DNA from: Luteibacter sp.
GTDB lineage: Bacteria; Pseudomonadota; Gammaproteobacteria; Xanthomonadales; Rhodanobacteraceae
Length of the DNA: 64,000 bases
Assembly (NCBI RefSeq): GCF_009912395.1
Contig: NZ_WNDO01000002.1
Coordinates: 186,001 to 250,000 of the forward strand
Reading direction: 5' to 3'
Below, piece after piece: positions 7,550-19,648 of the stretch. The translations under genes were made by a program, and so were the position numbers. Numbering within the stretch: the stretch's first letter is position 1; every line of letters starts with the position of its first letter. Under the pieces are notes generated by a model. The model had not been told where the DNA came from, did not search any database, and worked only from the letters and a program-made list of their open reading frames with translations.

Positions 7550-9475
7550 ATGGCCAAGATCATCGGCATCGACCTCGGTACCACCAACAGCTGCGTTGCA
7601 GTGATGGAAGGTACGACCGCGCGCGTCATCGAGAACGCCGAGGGCGATCGCACCACGCCGTCCATCGTCGCGTTCACCAAGGACAACGAAGTCCTGGTCG
7701 GCGCGCCGGCCAAGCGTCAGAGCGTCACCAACCCCAAGAACACCTTCTACGCGGTGAAGCGCCTCATCGGCCGCAAGTTCACCGACGCCGAAGTGCAGAA
7801 GGACCTCAAGCTCGTTCCTTACGGCATCGTCGCCCACGATAACGGCGACGCCTGGGTGCAGACCGCCGACGGCAAGAAGATGGCCCCGCAGGAGATCTCC
7901 TCGAAGGTCCTGATGAAGATGAAGAAGACCGCCGAGGACTTCCTCGGTGAGTCGGTGACCGAAGCGGTCATCACCGTCCCGGCCTACTTCAACGACAGCC
8001 AGCGCCAGGCGACCAAGGACGCCGGCAAGATCGCCGGCCTCGACGTCAAGCGCATCATCAACGAGCCGACGGCCGCCGCGCTGGCCTATGGCCTCGACAA
8101 GACCTCCACGGCCGATCGCAAAATCGCCGTGTACGATCTCGGCGGCGGCACCTTCGACGTGTCGATCATCGAGATCGCCAACGTCGACGGCGAGAAGCAG
8201 TTCGAAGTGCTGGCCACCAACGGCAACACCTTCCTGGGCGGCGAAGACTTCGACAACCGCGTCATCGACTACCTCGTGGAAGAGTTCAAGAAGGAGCAGG
8301 GCATCGACCTGCGCCAGGATCAGCTCGCCCTGCAGCGCCTGAAGGACGCCGCCGAGCGCGCGAAGATCGAACTCTCGTCGGCGCACCAGACCGACGTGAA
8401 CCTGCCGTACGTCACCGCCGACGCCTCGGGCCCGAAGCACCTGAACATCAAGCTGACCCGCGCCAAGCTGGAGTCGCTGGTGGAAGACCTGGTCAAGGGC
8501 ACCATCGAGCCGTGCCGCACCGCGCTCAACGACGCCGGCCTGCGCGTGTCGGACATCCACGAGGTGATCCTCGTCGGTGGCCAGACCCGCATGCCCAAGG
8601 TGCAGGAAGCGGTGAAGGACTTCTTCGGCAAGGAAGCGCGCAAGGACGTCAACCCGGACGAGGCCGTCGCCGTCGGCGCCGCCATCCAGGGTGGCGTGCT
8701 GGGCGGTTCGGTGAAGGACGTGCTGCTGCTCGACGTGACCCCGCTGTCGCTCGGTATCGAGACGATGGGTGGCGTGATGACCAAGCTCATCGAGAAGAAC
8801 ACCACGGTGCCGACCAAGGCCTCGCAGACCTTCTCCACCGCCGACGACAACCAGACGGCCGTGACCGTGCACGTGCTCCAGGGTGAGCGCGAGCGCGCCA
8901 ACGCCAACAAGTCGCTGGGCAAGTTCGACCTCTCGGGTATCCGTTCCGCGCCGCGCGGCACGCCGCAGATCGAAGTGACCTTCGACATCGACGCCAACGG
9001 CATCCTGCACGTGTCGGCGAAGGACAAGGACACCGGCAAGGAACAGAAGATCGAGATCAAGGCCGGCTCGGGCCTCTCGGACGAAGAGATCCAGCGCATG
9101 GTCGCGGACGCGGAAGCGAACCGCGAGGAAGACAAGAAGTTCCACGAACTGGTGCAGGTCCGCAACAAGGCCGACCAGCTCGTCCACGCGACCCGCAGCC
9201 AGCTCAAGGAGCACGGCGGCAAGATCCCGGCCGAGCAGCTGGCCACGATCGACGGCGCGGTGTCCGACCTTGAGAAGGTGAAGGACAGCGACGACAAGAT
9301 GGCCATCGAGTCGAAGATCGCCAACCTCGAGCAGGTCGCCCAGTCGCTCTACGCGGCGGCCCAGAACGGCGGCGCGTCGGACACGGCCCAGCAGTCGGCC
9401 CCGGGTGGCGGTTCCGCCCAGCCGGACGACGTGGTCGATGCCGAGTTCACCGAAGTCAAGGACGAAAAGAAGTAA
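7550..9475 (+). CDS. dnaK: Chaperone Hsp70, DnaK
   Basis: DnaK is the ATP-dependent Hsp70 chaperone. The 641-residue protein has phosphate-binding loops [10 protein letters not shown] (residue 5) and [10 protein letters not shown] (about 197), the adenosine motif VGGQTRMP, the interdomain linker region [14 protein letters not shown] (about 390) and the substrate-binding beta domain, closing with the conserved acidic tail [12 protein letters not shown]. The long open frame on the opposite strand over this gene (6656-9526) is a codon-bias shadow. Confidence 0.98.
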   Translation: MAKIIGIDLGTTNSCVAVMEGTTARVIENAEGDRTTPSIVAFTKDNEVLVGAPAKRQSVTNPKNTFYAVKRLIGRKFTDAEVQKDLKLVPYGIVAHDNGDAWVQTADGKKMAPQEISSKVLMKMKKTAEDFLGESVTEAVITVPAYFNDSQRQATKDAGKIAGLDVKRIINEPTAAALAYGLDKTSTADRKIAVYDLGGGTFDVSIIEIANVDGEKQFEVLATNGNTFLGGEDFDNRVIDYLVEEFKKEQGIDLRQDQLALQRLKDAAERAKIELSSAHQTDVNLPYVTADASGPKHLNIKLTRAKLESLVEDLVKGTIEPCRTALNDAGLRVSDIHEVILVGGQTRMPKVQEAVKDFFGKEARKDVNPDEAVAVGAAIQGGVLGGSVKDVLLLDVTPLSLGIETMGGVMTKLIEKNTTVPTKASQTFSTADDNQTAVTVHVLQGERERANANKSLGKFDLSGIRSAPRGTPQIEVTFDIDANGILHVSAKDKDTGKEQKIEIKAGSGLSDEEIQRMVADAEANREEDKKFHELVQVRNKADQLVHATRSQLKEHGGKIPAEQLATIDGAVSDLEKVKDSDDKMAIESKIANLEQVAQSLYAAAQNGGASDTAQQSAPGGGSAQPDDVVDAEFTEVKDEKK

Positions 9476-9599
9476 TTCGTCCTCGAAGGGTAGGGCGGCG
9501 CCGGTGGATGCCGGCGCCGTCACCAACGGTCAATCGGTTCGGACGCGCCGTGGCGAAAGCTGACGGCGCGTTTGTCCGTCCAGGGAAAGCAAGCGTGAC

Positions 9600-10733
9600 A
9601 TGAGCACCAAGCGCGACTACTACGAAATTCTCGGTGTGGAACGCACCGTTACCGAGGGTGACCTCAAGACCACTTTTCGTCGCGTCGCGATGAAGTACCA
9701 CCCCGACCGCAATCCGGACGATCCGGCGGCGATCGATAAATTCAAGGAAGCCAAGGAGGCCTACGACGTACTCTCCGACGCGCAGAAGCGCGCAGCGTAC
9801 GATCAGTACGGCCATGCCGCCTTCGAAGGCGGTGGCTTCGGTCGTGGCGGTGGCGCCGGTGGTTTCGGCGACGTCGGCGACATCTTCGGCGACATCTTTG
9901 GCGATATTTTCGGTGGCGGCGGCGGACGTCAGCGTGCGCGTCGCGGCGCCGACCTGCGCTACATGATGGACCTGGATCTCGAGGAAGCCGTGTTCGGCGT
10001 CGAGAAGAAGATCCAGATTCCCACCCAGGTGAACTGCCACCACTGCAATGGTTCGGGCTCGGAAGACGGTAAGGTTTCCAAGTGCTCCACCTGCGCCGGC
10101 CATGGCCGCGTGCGCATGCAGAACGGCATCTTCTCCATCCAGCAGGCGTGCCCCACCTGCCATGGTTCGGGGCAGAAGATCGACAAGCCCTGCAAGAAGT
10201 GCCATGGCGAGGGTCGCATCGAGGAAGAGCGCACGCTGTCGGTGCGCATCCCGGCGGGCGTCGACAACGGCGACCGTATTCGCCTCACGGGGCAGGGTGA
10301 AGCCGGTCCGGCCGGTTCGCCGGCGGGCGATCTCTACGTGGAAGTGCGCGTGCGCGAGCATGCGATCTTCCAGCGGGACGGTTCCGACCTCTACTGCGAG
10401 ATGCCCATCCGCTTCGCCCAGGCGGCGCTTGGCACGGACCTGATGGTGCCGACGCTGGAAGGCGAGGTCTCGGTGAACGTGCCGCCGGAGACACAGACCG
10501 GACACCAGTTCCGTCTGCGCGGTCGCGGCGTGAAGTCGGTGCGTGGCGGTCGCACGGGCGATCTCATCTGCACTGTGGTGGTGGAGACGCCGGTTCGCCT
10601 CACGAAGGAGCAGCGCGAACTGCTGCAGCAGCTGGAAGCGACCTTTGTCGGTGAAGAGGCCTCCAAGCACACGCCGCGCTCGAACAGCTTCATGGACGGC
10701 GTCAAGGACTTCTGGTCCCGCGTCACCTCCTAA
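9600..10733 (+). CDS. dnaJ: Co-chaperone Hsp40, DnaJ (type I)
   Basis: DnaJ delivers substrates to DnaK and stimulates its ATPase. In this 377-residue protein the J domain carries the HPD tripeptide in YHPDRNPDD (residue about 33). A Gly/Phe region follows (residues about 75-105) with three tandem GDIF units. The zinc-binding domain has four CxxCxGxG modules ([32 protein letters not shown]), then the C-terminal substrate domain. It lies 124 bp after dnaK; that gap contains a GGCGCCGG/CCGGCGCC hairpin that could lower downstream expression. Confidence 0.97.
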   Translation: MSTKRDYYEILGVERTVTEGDLKTTFRRVAMKYHPDRNPDDPAAIDKFKEAKEAYDVLSDAQKRAAYDQYGHAAFEGGGFGRGGGAGGFGDVGDIFGDIFGDIFGGGGGRQRARRGADLRYMMDLDLEEAVFGVEKKIQIPTQVNCHHCNGSGSEDGKVSKCSTCAGHGRVRMQNGIFSIQQACPTCHGSGQKIDKPCKKCHGEGRIEEERTLSVRIPAGVDNGDRIRLTGQGEAGPAGSPAGDLYVEVRVREHAIFQRDGSDLYCEMPIRFAQAALGTDLMVPTLEGEVSVNVPPETQTGHQFRLRGRGVKSVRGGRTGDLICTVVVETPVRLTKEQRELLQQLEATFVGEEASKHTPRSNSFMDGVKDFWSRVTS

Positions 10734-10743
10734 CTCCGTACCC

Positions 10744-10818
10744 GTGATCGCGCGCAAGCGCGCTCCTACACCGCCCGGCACCCCGGCTGTTGTTGTAGGA
10801 GCGCGCTTGCGCGCGACC
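10744..10818. repeat. REP pair, tail-to-tail
   Basis: A reverse-oriented REP unit (10745-10770, ending CTCCTACA) is followed by a forward unit (starting TGTAGGAGCG at 10794). The order is opposite to the pair at 3849, so the Ts of the two units face each other. Confidence 0.85.
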
Positions 10819-10928
10819 GTTCCGGAGTCGTGAATTGGGCGCCGGTGGGGCGGCATCCCATCGAGCGCACGGTTTACGGTTCACGCTTTGCAGCATGGCG
10901 CGTTATGCCCTGCGACTCACCTCTCCGC

Positions 10929-10955
10929 CCATCGCGCGCAAGCGCGCTCCTACAA
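10929..10955 (-). repeat. Single REP unit upstream of dapB
   Basis: One reverse-oriented copy of the same 25-bp palindromic unit (CATCGCGCGCAAGCGCGCT...) lies 56 bp before the dapB start. No partner is found within 100 bp. Confidence 0.8.
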
Positions 10956-11010
10956 AAGCCTGTGCAGCGGCATTACGATAGCCGTCCGAATTGAAGTGAA
11001 GGCTTTCCCC

Positions 11011-11805
11011 ATGACCCGCCCCATCCGTCTTGCCATCAGCGGCGCCTCCGGTCGCATGGGTCTCGCGCTGCTCAACCTGTTGCGCGAAGACGGACGTTTC
11101 GAACTGGTGCGGGCCATCGTTTCGACGAAATCCGTGCGCCTGGGCAAGGCGGTCTACGGTGACGTCTCGCCGTTGCGCTTCTCCGCCTGGAACGATGCGT
11201 CGGGCATCGACGTGGTGATCGACTTCAGTGGTCCCGAAGGTCTCGATCAGGCGCTCGATCACTGCGAGGCGAGCGGTGCGGCGCTGGTCACCGGTACCAC
11301 CGGCCTTTCCGTCGAACAGGAAGCCCGCCTGACCCGCGCCGCCGAGCGCATCGCCGTACTGCGTGCGGCCAACTTCAGCCTTGGCGTGGCCGTGCTCACG
11401 CGCCTGCTGCGCGAAGCGGCCGCGGCGCTGCCGGGCTGGGACCTCGACATCGTCGAGGCCCACCACAGCCGCAAGGAGGACGCCCCTTCGGGCACCGCGC
11501 TGGCACTGGGTCATGCGGCCGCCGCCGGGCGTGGCGCCACGCTGGAGGAGCTGGCCGTCTATTCCCGCGAGGGGCGTCCTGGCGCCCGCAAGGCCGGCAC
11601 CATCGGCTTCGCGGTCGTGCGCGGCGGTGACATCGTCGGCGAGCACCAGGCCTTGCTGATGGGGCAGGGCGAACGCGTCGAACTCGGTCACCGTGCCACC
11701 GATCGCTCGATCTTCGCCCGCGGCGCCCTCGAATCCGCCGCGTGGATCGCCGGCCGCGCCCCCGGCGCCTGGACCATCGAAGACGTGATCGCCGCCAAAG
11801 TGTAG
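11011..11805 (+). CDS. dapB: 4-hydroxy-tetrahydrodipicolinate reductase DapB
   Basis: DapB makes tetrahydrodipicolinate with NAD(P)H in the lysine/diaminopimelate pathway. The 264-residue protein has an N-terminal Rossmann motif GASGRMG (residue about 10), the DFSGPEG block, TGTTGLS, and the substrate loop DIVEAHHSRKEDAPSGTAL, which supplies the catalytic histidine and lysine. The ATG at 11011 begins MTRPIRLAISGASGRMG, with GAAGG upstream; the open frame continuing to 10888 runs through a REP unit and is not coding. Confidence 0.96.
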   Translation: MTRPIRLAISGASGRMGLALLNLLREDGRFELVRAIVSTKSVRLGKAVYGDVSPLRFSAWNDASGIDVVIDFSGPEGLDQALDHCEASGAALVTGTTGLSVEQEARLTRAAERIAVLRAANFSLGVAVLTRLLREAAAALPGWDLDIVEAHHSRKEDAPSGTALALGHAAAAGRGATLEELAVYSREGRPGARKAGTIGFAVVRGGDIVGEHQALLMGQGERVELGHRATDRSIFARGALESAAWIAGRAPGAWTIEDVIAAKV

Positions 11806-11990
11806 GAGCGCGCCTTGCGCGCGACCGGTACGGAGGTAAGTGAGTCGGCCGCTATCGCGGCCTGTAGGAGCGCGCTTGCGCGCGATCCCGGGGCAAGTCG
11901 CGCCACCTACAGCGCGTCGCGACTTTCAGGCCGCGCCAGCGGCTGACTCACTCGCTCCGGCCCATCGCGCGCAAGCGCGCTCCTACAGAC
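11804..11990. repeat. Compound 187-bp inverted REP/MITE-like element
   Basis: The interval starts and ends with inverted REP units (11804 and 11965-11990), has a third unit at 11862-11886, and contains longer inverted arms: AGTGAGTCGGCCGC...CGCGGCC on the left mirrors GGCCGCG...GCGGCTGACTCACT on the right. The whole block is thus nearly palindromic. It sits between dapB and the manganese riboswitch. No transposase is encoded nearby. Confidence 0.75.
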
Positions 11991-12019
11991 ATTGAAATCG
12001 TGTTAGCATCCGCCGCGAT

Positions 12020-12230
12020 GTCATTGGGGAGTAGCCATCCTCGTTCCCCCTGAGGAGTTCGCGTCAACAGACTTGGCGGCCTTGTGCCCCATGGCGCGAA
12101 CGGTAGCGATGCACCTGCGGTGCGTCGCCGGCCCGGCGAGACCTTTGGCCATCGACATGCTCACCCGGCCGGGCGAGCGGTGTCGTTGTGCCATCGGTTC
12201 TTCGCGCTCGCCCGGCCCGTGCCTTGAAAC
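12020..12230 (+). promoter_or_regulatory. yybP-ykoY manganese riboswitch and expression platform
   Basis: The leader holds the two conserved yybP-ykoY loops: TTGGGGAGTAGCC at 12024-12036 and GGCGAGACCTTTGGCC at 12134-12149. These form the Mn2+/Mg2+ binding site in this RNA class. The intervening arms (for example TTGGCGGCC and the GCGCGAACGG region) give the long legs of the fold. Downstream, GGCCGGGCGAGCG (12167-12179) can pair with CGCTCGCCCGGCC (12205-12217), ending 13 bases before the ATG, so the switch probably exposes or hides the start region. Mn2+ would be expected to turn the transporter gene on. Confidence 0.85.
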
Positions 12231-13238
12231 ATGCTGCTGACATGCTTCCTTTTCCTGGTTTCCGCCGGGGCTATCTATTTCGCCTGCGAATACTTCGTCA
12301 ACGGCGTCGAATGGTTCGGGCGCAAGCTCAACCTGGGCGCCACGGCCACCGGCACCGTGCTGGCCGCCTTCGGCACGGCACTTCCCGAAAGCGCGGTGAC
12401 CTTCGTCGCCGTGATGTTCGGCAAGACGCCCGAGGCCAAGGACATCGGCGTGGGTGCCGCGTTGGGCGGCCCGCTCGTGCTGGCCACCATCGCCTACGCG
12501 GTGGTCGGATTCGCTTTATATCTGGGCCGCAAGCGCTTGAATCGCCCCGATACCCGGGTGCGTGTCGACAACCAGCGCCTCGCCCGCGACCAATCCTGGT
12601 TCCTGGGAATCTTCGTCGTGAAGGTGGGCCTGGGCCTCGTCGCCTTCGCCTGGAAACCGTGGCTGGGCGTGCTGTTCCTGCTGGCCTACGGCCTGTATGT
12701 CTGGCGCGAGATGCGCGACGACACCAGCGCGCCGGAAGACGAGGAACTGGAGCCGCTGACCTTCCGCCCCCATGACGCCAACCCCTCGATGAACTGGGTG
12801 ATGTTGCAAACGGGCCTGGCCCTGGCCGTGATCGCCATCGCGTCGCGCACCTTCGTCTGGCAGCTCGAGGCATTCGGCGAGTTCTTCCATCTTTCCCCGC
12901 ACATCGTGGCCCTGGTGCTGAGCCCGGTGGCGACGGAGCTGCCGGAAACGGTCAATGCGCTGATCTGGGTGCGGCAGGGCAAGGAGCGGCTAGCACTGGC
13001 CAATATCTCGGGCGCGATGATGATCCAGGCGACCATTCCCAGTTCGCTGGCGCTCTTCGCGACGCCGTGGCTATTCGATACGCCGCTGATCGTGGCGGGT
13101 GTCGTCACCGCCGTGGCCGTGATCGCGCTGTGGGCGATGTTCCGCCGCGGCGCCGTGGAAGCCCGTTGGCTGATGCCGATCGGGCTGCTTTATGGCGTGT
13201 TCGCGGTGTTTGTGGGGTGGTATTTCGGGAGGGGGTGA
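12231..13238 (+). CDS. CaCA-superfamily cation antiporter, probable Mn2+/Ca2+ exporter
   Basis: This 335-residue membrane protein has two inverted halves, each with the cation-exchanger alpha-repeat: GTALPESAVTFVAVMFGK in the first and VATELPETVNALIWVRQGK in the second, both with the PE ion ligands. About ten hydrophobic segments are visible, with a cytoplasmic acidic loop (DDTSAPEDEELE) in the middle. The family exchanges Ca2+ or related cations for Na+ or H+. The yybP-ykoY leader suggests the physiological substrate is Mn2+; that is an inference. The start codon has no clear Shine-Dalgarno, in keeping with control through leader structure. Confidence 0.85.
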   Translation: MLLTCFLFLVSAGAIYFACEYFVNGVEWFGRKLNLGATATGTVLAAFGTALPESAVTFVAVMFGKTPEAKDIGVGAALGGPLVLATIAYAVVGFALYLGRKRLNRPDTRVRVDNQRLARDQSWFLGIFVVKVGLGLVAFAWKPWLGVLFLLAYGLYVWREMRDDTSAPEDEELEPLTFRPHDANPSMNWVMLQTGLALAVIAIASRTFVWQLEAFGEFFHLSPHIVALVLSPVATELPETVNALIWVRQGKERLALANISGAMMIQATIPSSLALFATPWLFDTPLIVAGVVTAVAVIALWAMFRRGAVEARWLMPIGLLYGVFAVFVGWYFGRG

Positions 13239-13250
13239 TTGCGCTTAGCC

Positions 13251-13316
13251 CGGTCGCGCGCAAGGCGCGCTCCTACACAAACCGACCTGTAGGAGCGCGC
13301 CTTGCGCGCGACCAGT
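13251..13316. repeat. REP pair, variant with CCTTG
   Basis: A tail-to-tail pair of REP units, GGTCGCGCGCAAGGCGCGCTCC... and ...TAGGAGCGCGCCTTGCGCGCGACC, carries the extra C/G also seen in the unit at 11804. It separates the convergent transporter and oxygenase genes. Confidence 0.8.
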
Positions 13317-13329
13317 TCGAAGCGACGCC

Positions 13330-14013
13330 TCAATCCCGATGCGACGCATTCCGATCGCGATCGGCACCCATCTGGCGATCGAGCTTGCCGAAAATCTTCT
13401 TGAACACCCGGGAGAACTTGCCGCGCTTGGTCTTGCGGTTCTTCTCTTCCTCGGAGGTGAGCCAGGCGACCTGGATCACCCGGCGCTCGCCCTCGTAGGG
13501 CAGGTGGCCGTGGAACGAGTTCTCGGCGCGGCGGAACACGGCGAATTCGCCGTACAGCGGCTTCAGCTCCGGCACCACGGTGTCGTCGATGTTGTCGATC
13601 GCGTTCAGGAAGCGCAGGCAGCCGTCGCTGGTGTCGGGCCACAGGGGATTCAGGTAGATCAGCGCCGTGGCGATCTTCGACTTGCTGTCCGTGTGGATCG
13701 TGCCGTGGCGGCGGTTGAGCAGGCGGCAGAGGGTGACCAGGGTGGGGTAGTTTTCCAGCCCCTGGATGCCCAGGTGGCGGCCGATGGCGGCCGAGAACTC
13801 CCGCGAGGTCATCTGCTGCACCAGCTCGTTCACGGACGGACCGCAGTCGCCGGCGTCGTAGGGAAAGAACCCTGCGCTGGAGTACTGAGGGAAATCTCGC
13901 TCCAGTTCGGAGCGCGCCTCGTCGGGCAGCTGGCCGTGGGCAATCATGAACGAGAACGGCTCGTGCCGGATGTCGGTATCGGGACGATCCAGTCGGGCGG
14001 GGTCGAGCAGCAT
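13330..14013 (-). CDS. 2OG-Fe(II) oxygenase-like protein
   Basis: This 227-residue cytoplasmic protein carries the iron-binding pattern of 2-oxoglutarate oxygenases: HTD within [18 protein letters not shown] (residue about 107), a distal histidine in [20 protein letters not shown], and an arginine in the same strand suited to bind 2-oxoglutarate. The C-terminus is basic and Lys/Arg rich ([19 protein letters not shown]). The substrate is unknown. It is convergent with the CaCA transporter and divergent from carA. Confidence 0.8.
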   Translation of the reverse strand: MLLDPARLDRPDTDIRHEPFSFMIAHGQLPDEARSELERDFPQYSSAGFFPYDAGDCGPSVNELVQQMTSREFSAAIGRHLGIQGLENYPTLVTLCRLLNRRHGTIHTDSKSKIATALIYLNPLWPDTSDGCLRFLNAIDNIDDTVVPELKPLYGEFAVFRRAENSFHGHLPYEGERRVIQVAWLTSEEEKNRKTKRGKFSRVFKKIFGKLDRQMGADRDRNASHRD

Positions 14014-14230
14014 GGCGGGCGGTTCTCGGTTGATACCTCAAGCGGGATTGTATCGTGTCAGACCGCTGTTCCAGCGACAAATCGTGTACTCTCGTTCACG
14101 CTTCAAACGGTGGACAGAAAGGGCCTTCGGGCCTATCATTCGTACCCGCCCAACGATTCCTTATCCCCAAGGCCCACGAGCCGCTACACGCTGGCTTGCG
14201 GGCTTTGCTGCACCTGAAGGCGGCCATCCC

Positions 14231-15370
14231 ATGCGTACTCCTGCTCTGCTTGCTCTCGAAGACGGCAGCGTTTTTCACGGCCACGCGGTCGGTGCCCGCG
14301 GTGAAACCGTCGGTGAGGTGGTGTTCAACACCGCCATGACCGGTTATCAGGAAATCCTGACCGACCCGTCGTACAACCAGCAGATCGTCACCCTGACGTA
14401 CCCGCACATCGGCAACACCGGTACCAACGACGTCGACGTCGAAGCCGACCGCGTCCACGCGGCGGGCCTGATCGTCCGCGACGTTCCCCGCCTGGCGAGC
14501 AACTGGCGCAGCCAGGAATCCCTGCCGAGCTACCTCGAGCGCCACAACATCGTCGCCATCGCCGGCATCGACACGCGTCGCCTGACCCGCGTCCTGCGCG
14601 AGAAGGGCGCGCTCAACGGCTGCATCGTGGCCGGCGACGCCATCGACGCCGACGCCGCCGTGGCCAAGGCCAAGGGTTTCCCGGGCCTCAACGGCATGGA
14701 CCTGGCCAAGGTGGTCAGCACCGCGCAGACCTACCAGTGGTCGGAAGGCGTCTACGACCTCGACAAGCAGGCGTTCTACAACGCACCGAAGAAGTTCCGC
14801 GTGGTCGCCTACGACTTCGGCGTGAAGCGCAACATCCTGCGCCTGCTCGCCGGTCGCGGCGTCGACATCACCGTGGTTCCGGCGCAGACGCCGGCCGCCG
14901 ACGTGCTCGCCATGAACCCGGACGGCGTGTTCCTCGCCAACGGCCCGGGCGACCCGGCCGCCTGCGACTACGCGATCGAGGCGACCAAGCAGATCCTCGA
15001 CACCAAGATCCCGACGTTCGGCATCTGCCTCGGCCACCAGATCATGGCCCTCGCCATCGGCGCGAAGACGCTGAAGATGAAGTTCGGCCACCACGGCGCG
15101 AACCATCCGGTGAAGGACCACGACACCGGCCGCGTGCTGATCAGCTCGCAGAACCACGGTTTCGCGGTGGATCCGGCGACGCTGCCGGCCAACGTACGCG
15201 TCACCCATACCTCGCTGTTCGACGGCTCGCTCCAGGGCTTTGCCCTGACCGACCGCCCGGCGTTCTGCTTCCAGGGCCACCCGGAAGCCAGCCCGGGCCC
15301 GGAAGACGTCGGCTATCTGTTCGACACGTTCATCGCCGCGATGGAAGCGCACAAGGCGAAGCAGGCGTAA
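14231..15370 (+). CDS. carA: Carbamoyl-phosphate synthase small (glutaminase) chain CarA
   Basis: CarA hydrolyses glutamine and channels ammonia to CarB for carbamoyl phosphate, used for arginine and pyrimidines. The 379-residue protein has the N-terminal domain ([27 protein letters not shown]) and a class I glutamine amidotransferase domain with nucleophile loop GICLGHQ and the His/Glu pair in [12 protein letters not shown]. The ATG at 14231 gives the normal N-terminus; the frame extending back to 13946 crosses the divergent promoter region. The 217-bp leader (14014-14230) contains a GGCC-TTC-GGGCC hairpin and a longer imperfect stem, possibly regulatory. Confidence 0.97.
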   Translation: MRTPALLALEDGSVFHGHAVGARGETVGEVVFNTAMTGYQEILTDPSYNQQIVTLTYPHIGNTGTNDVDVEADRVHAAGLIVRDVPRLASNWRSQESLPSYLERHNIVAIAGIDTRRLTRVLREKGALNGCIVAGDAIDADAAVAKAKGFPGLNGMDLAKVVSTAQTYQWSEGVYDLDKQAFYNAPKKFRVVAYDFGVKRNILRLLAGRGVDITVVPAQTPAADVLAMNPDGVFLANGPGDPAACDYAIEATKQILDTKIPTFGICLGHQIMALAIGAKTLKMKFGHHGANHPVKDHDTGRVLISSQNHGFAVDPATLPANVRVTHTSLFDGSLQGFALTDRPAFCFQGHPEASPGPEDVGYLFDTFIAAMEAHKAKQA

Positions 15371-15421
15371 CACGCCGCACGCCCGCACCTTCCATCCAGC
15401 CTTCGATTAGCGAGACATACC

Positions 15422-18645
<3,224 letters not shown>

Positions 18646-18649
<4 letters not shown>

Positions 18650-19128
18650 GCAGCACACGTCCACCCATGACCCAGAAGGGCGCAGACCGCCTGCGCACCG
18701 AGCTTGAGCACCTCAAGGGCCCGAAGCGCCAGGCGATCATCGCCGCGGTCGCCGAGGCTCGTGCTCATGGCGATCTGAAGGAGAACGCCGAGTACCACGC
18801 CGCACGCGAGGAACACGGCTTCAACGAAGGTCGCATCGCCGAGTTGGAGGCCGCGCTGTCGAACTCCGAGGTCATCGACACCGAGCGTCTTGCGGTCGGT
18901 TCGCGCATCGTGTTTGGTGCGATCGTCGAACTGGTGGACCTGGACTCCGAGGCCGAAGTCACCTACCAGATCGTGGGCGACGTGGAAGCGGACATCAAGA
19001 AGAACCTGATCGCGGTGTCCTCGCCGATCGCGCGTGCGCTGATCGGCAAGAGCGAAGGCGACGAGTTCGACTTCACGGCGCCGAACGGCGTGAAGAGCTA
19101 CGAGATCAAGGGCGTGCGGTACAGCTGA
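18646..19128 (+). CDS. greA: Transcription elongation factor GreA
   Basis: GreA rescues backtracked RNA polymerase by stimulating transcript cleavage. The 160-residue protein has the N-terminal antiparallel coiled coil with its acidic tip (residues about 20-80, including [23 protein letters not shown]) and the C-terminal FKBP-like domain ([18 protein letters not shown]). The ATG at 18646 overlaps the carB stop (ATGA) with AAGGAG 8 bases upstream; an internal ATG at 18667 is a possible alternative. carA-carB-greA form one operon closed by a strong terminator. Confidence 0.96.
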
Positions 19129-19154
19129 TTCCGCCGCGTCGCCTGGTGACTGAA

Positions 19155-19182
19155 AACGCCCCCTTGAGGGGCGTTTTTTTTG
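19155..19182 (+). terminator. Rho-independent terminator after greA
   Basis: Perfect stem AACGCCCC / GGGGCGTT around the loop CTTGA, running into eight further T. It ends the carAB-greA transcript 26 bp after the greA stop. Confidence 0.95.
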
Positions 19183-19648
19183 CGGCGACAGCGTGTCGCG
19201 ATAACCGCGGACCGAGGCACTGGATTCCCGCGTTCGCGGGAATGACGGTAGGTGGGTGGTCGCAAGCGGGGGGGTAACCTCCGTCGTTCTTGCTCAGGCA
19301 ACGGCTATAGCTGGACCAAGCGGTGTGACACGCCATTCGCGATAACCCCAGGCTTCGCCGTAGGCACCGGCCTGCGCCGGTGCGACGTGCCCCGTCGTAC
19401 CGGCGCAGGCCGGTACCCACCGCATCGGTTCACCCGCAACGCGATAACGCTTCTTCGGATCGTGTGCGGGCAACGCATTCGCCCGCTCGTCGCTCCCGCG
19501 AAAGCAGGGGCCTAGCGCGGTGAGCCCGGGCGAAGCGAAACGCCGGGACCGTGCTTTTCCGACCCTCGCAGACATTGGGGCGACCTACTGGAAATCGGCA
19601 GTCAGGCGTTTAAGATGCAGGCGGGGCAACCAATCTGCGGGGGTGGGT
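19183..19648. repeat. 466-bp intergenic region with palindromic repeats
   Basis: No gene seen. The region holds ATTCCCGCG-TT-CGCGGGAAT (about 19224-19243) and an imperfect inverted pair built on GGTACCGGCCTGCGCCGG-type sequence (about 19360-19430: CACCGGCCTGCGCCGGTGCGACG against CGTACCGGCGCAGGCCGGTA). These families differ from the TAGGAGCG REP units. TTTAAGAT at 19608-19615, 34 bp before the permease ATG, is a possible -10. Confidence 0.6.

Noticed and set aside
6656-9526. 956-codon open frame opposite dnaK
   Set aside because: It is antisense to a perfect DnaK, low in complexity (long runs of L, G, D, V) and a product of high-GC codon bias.
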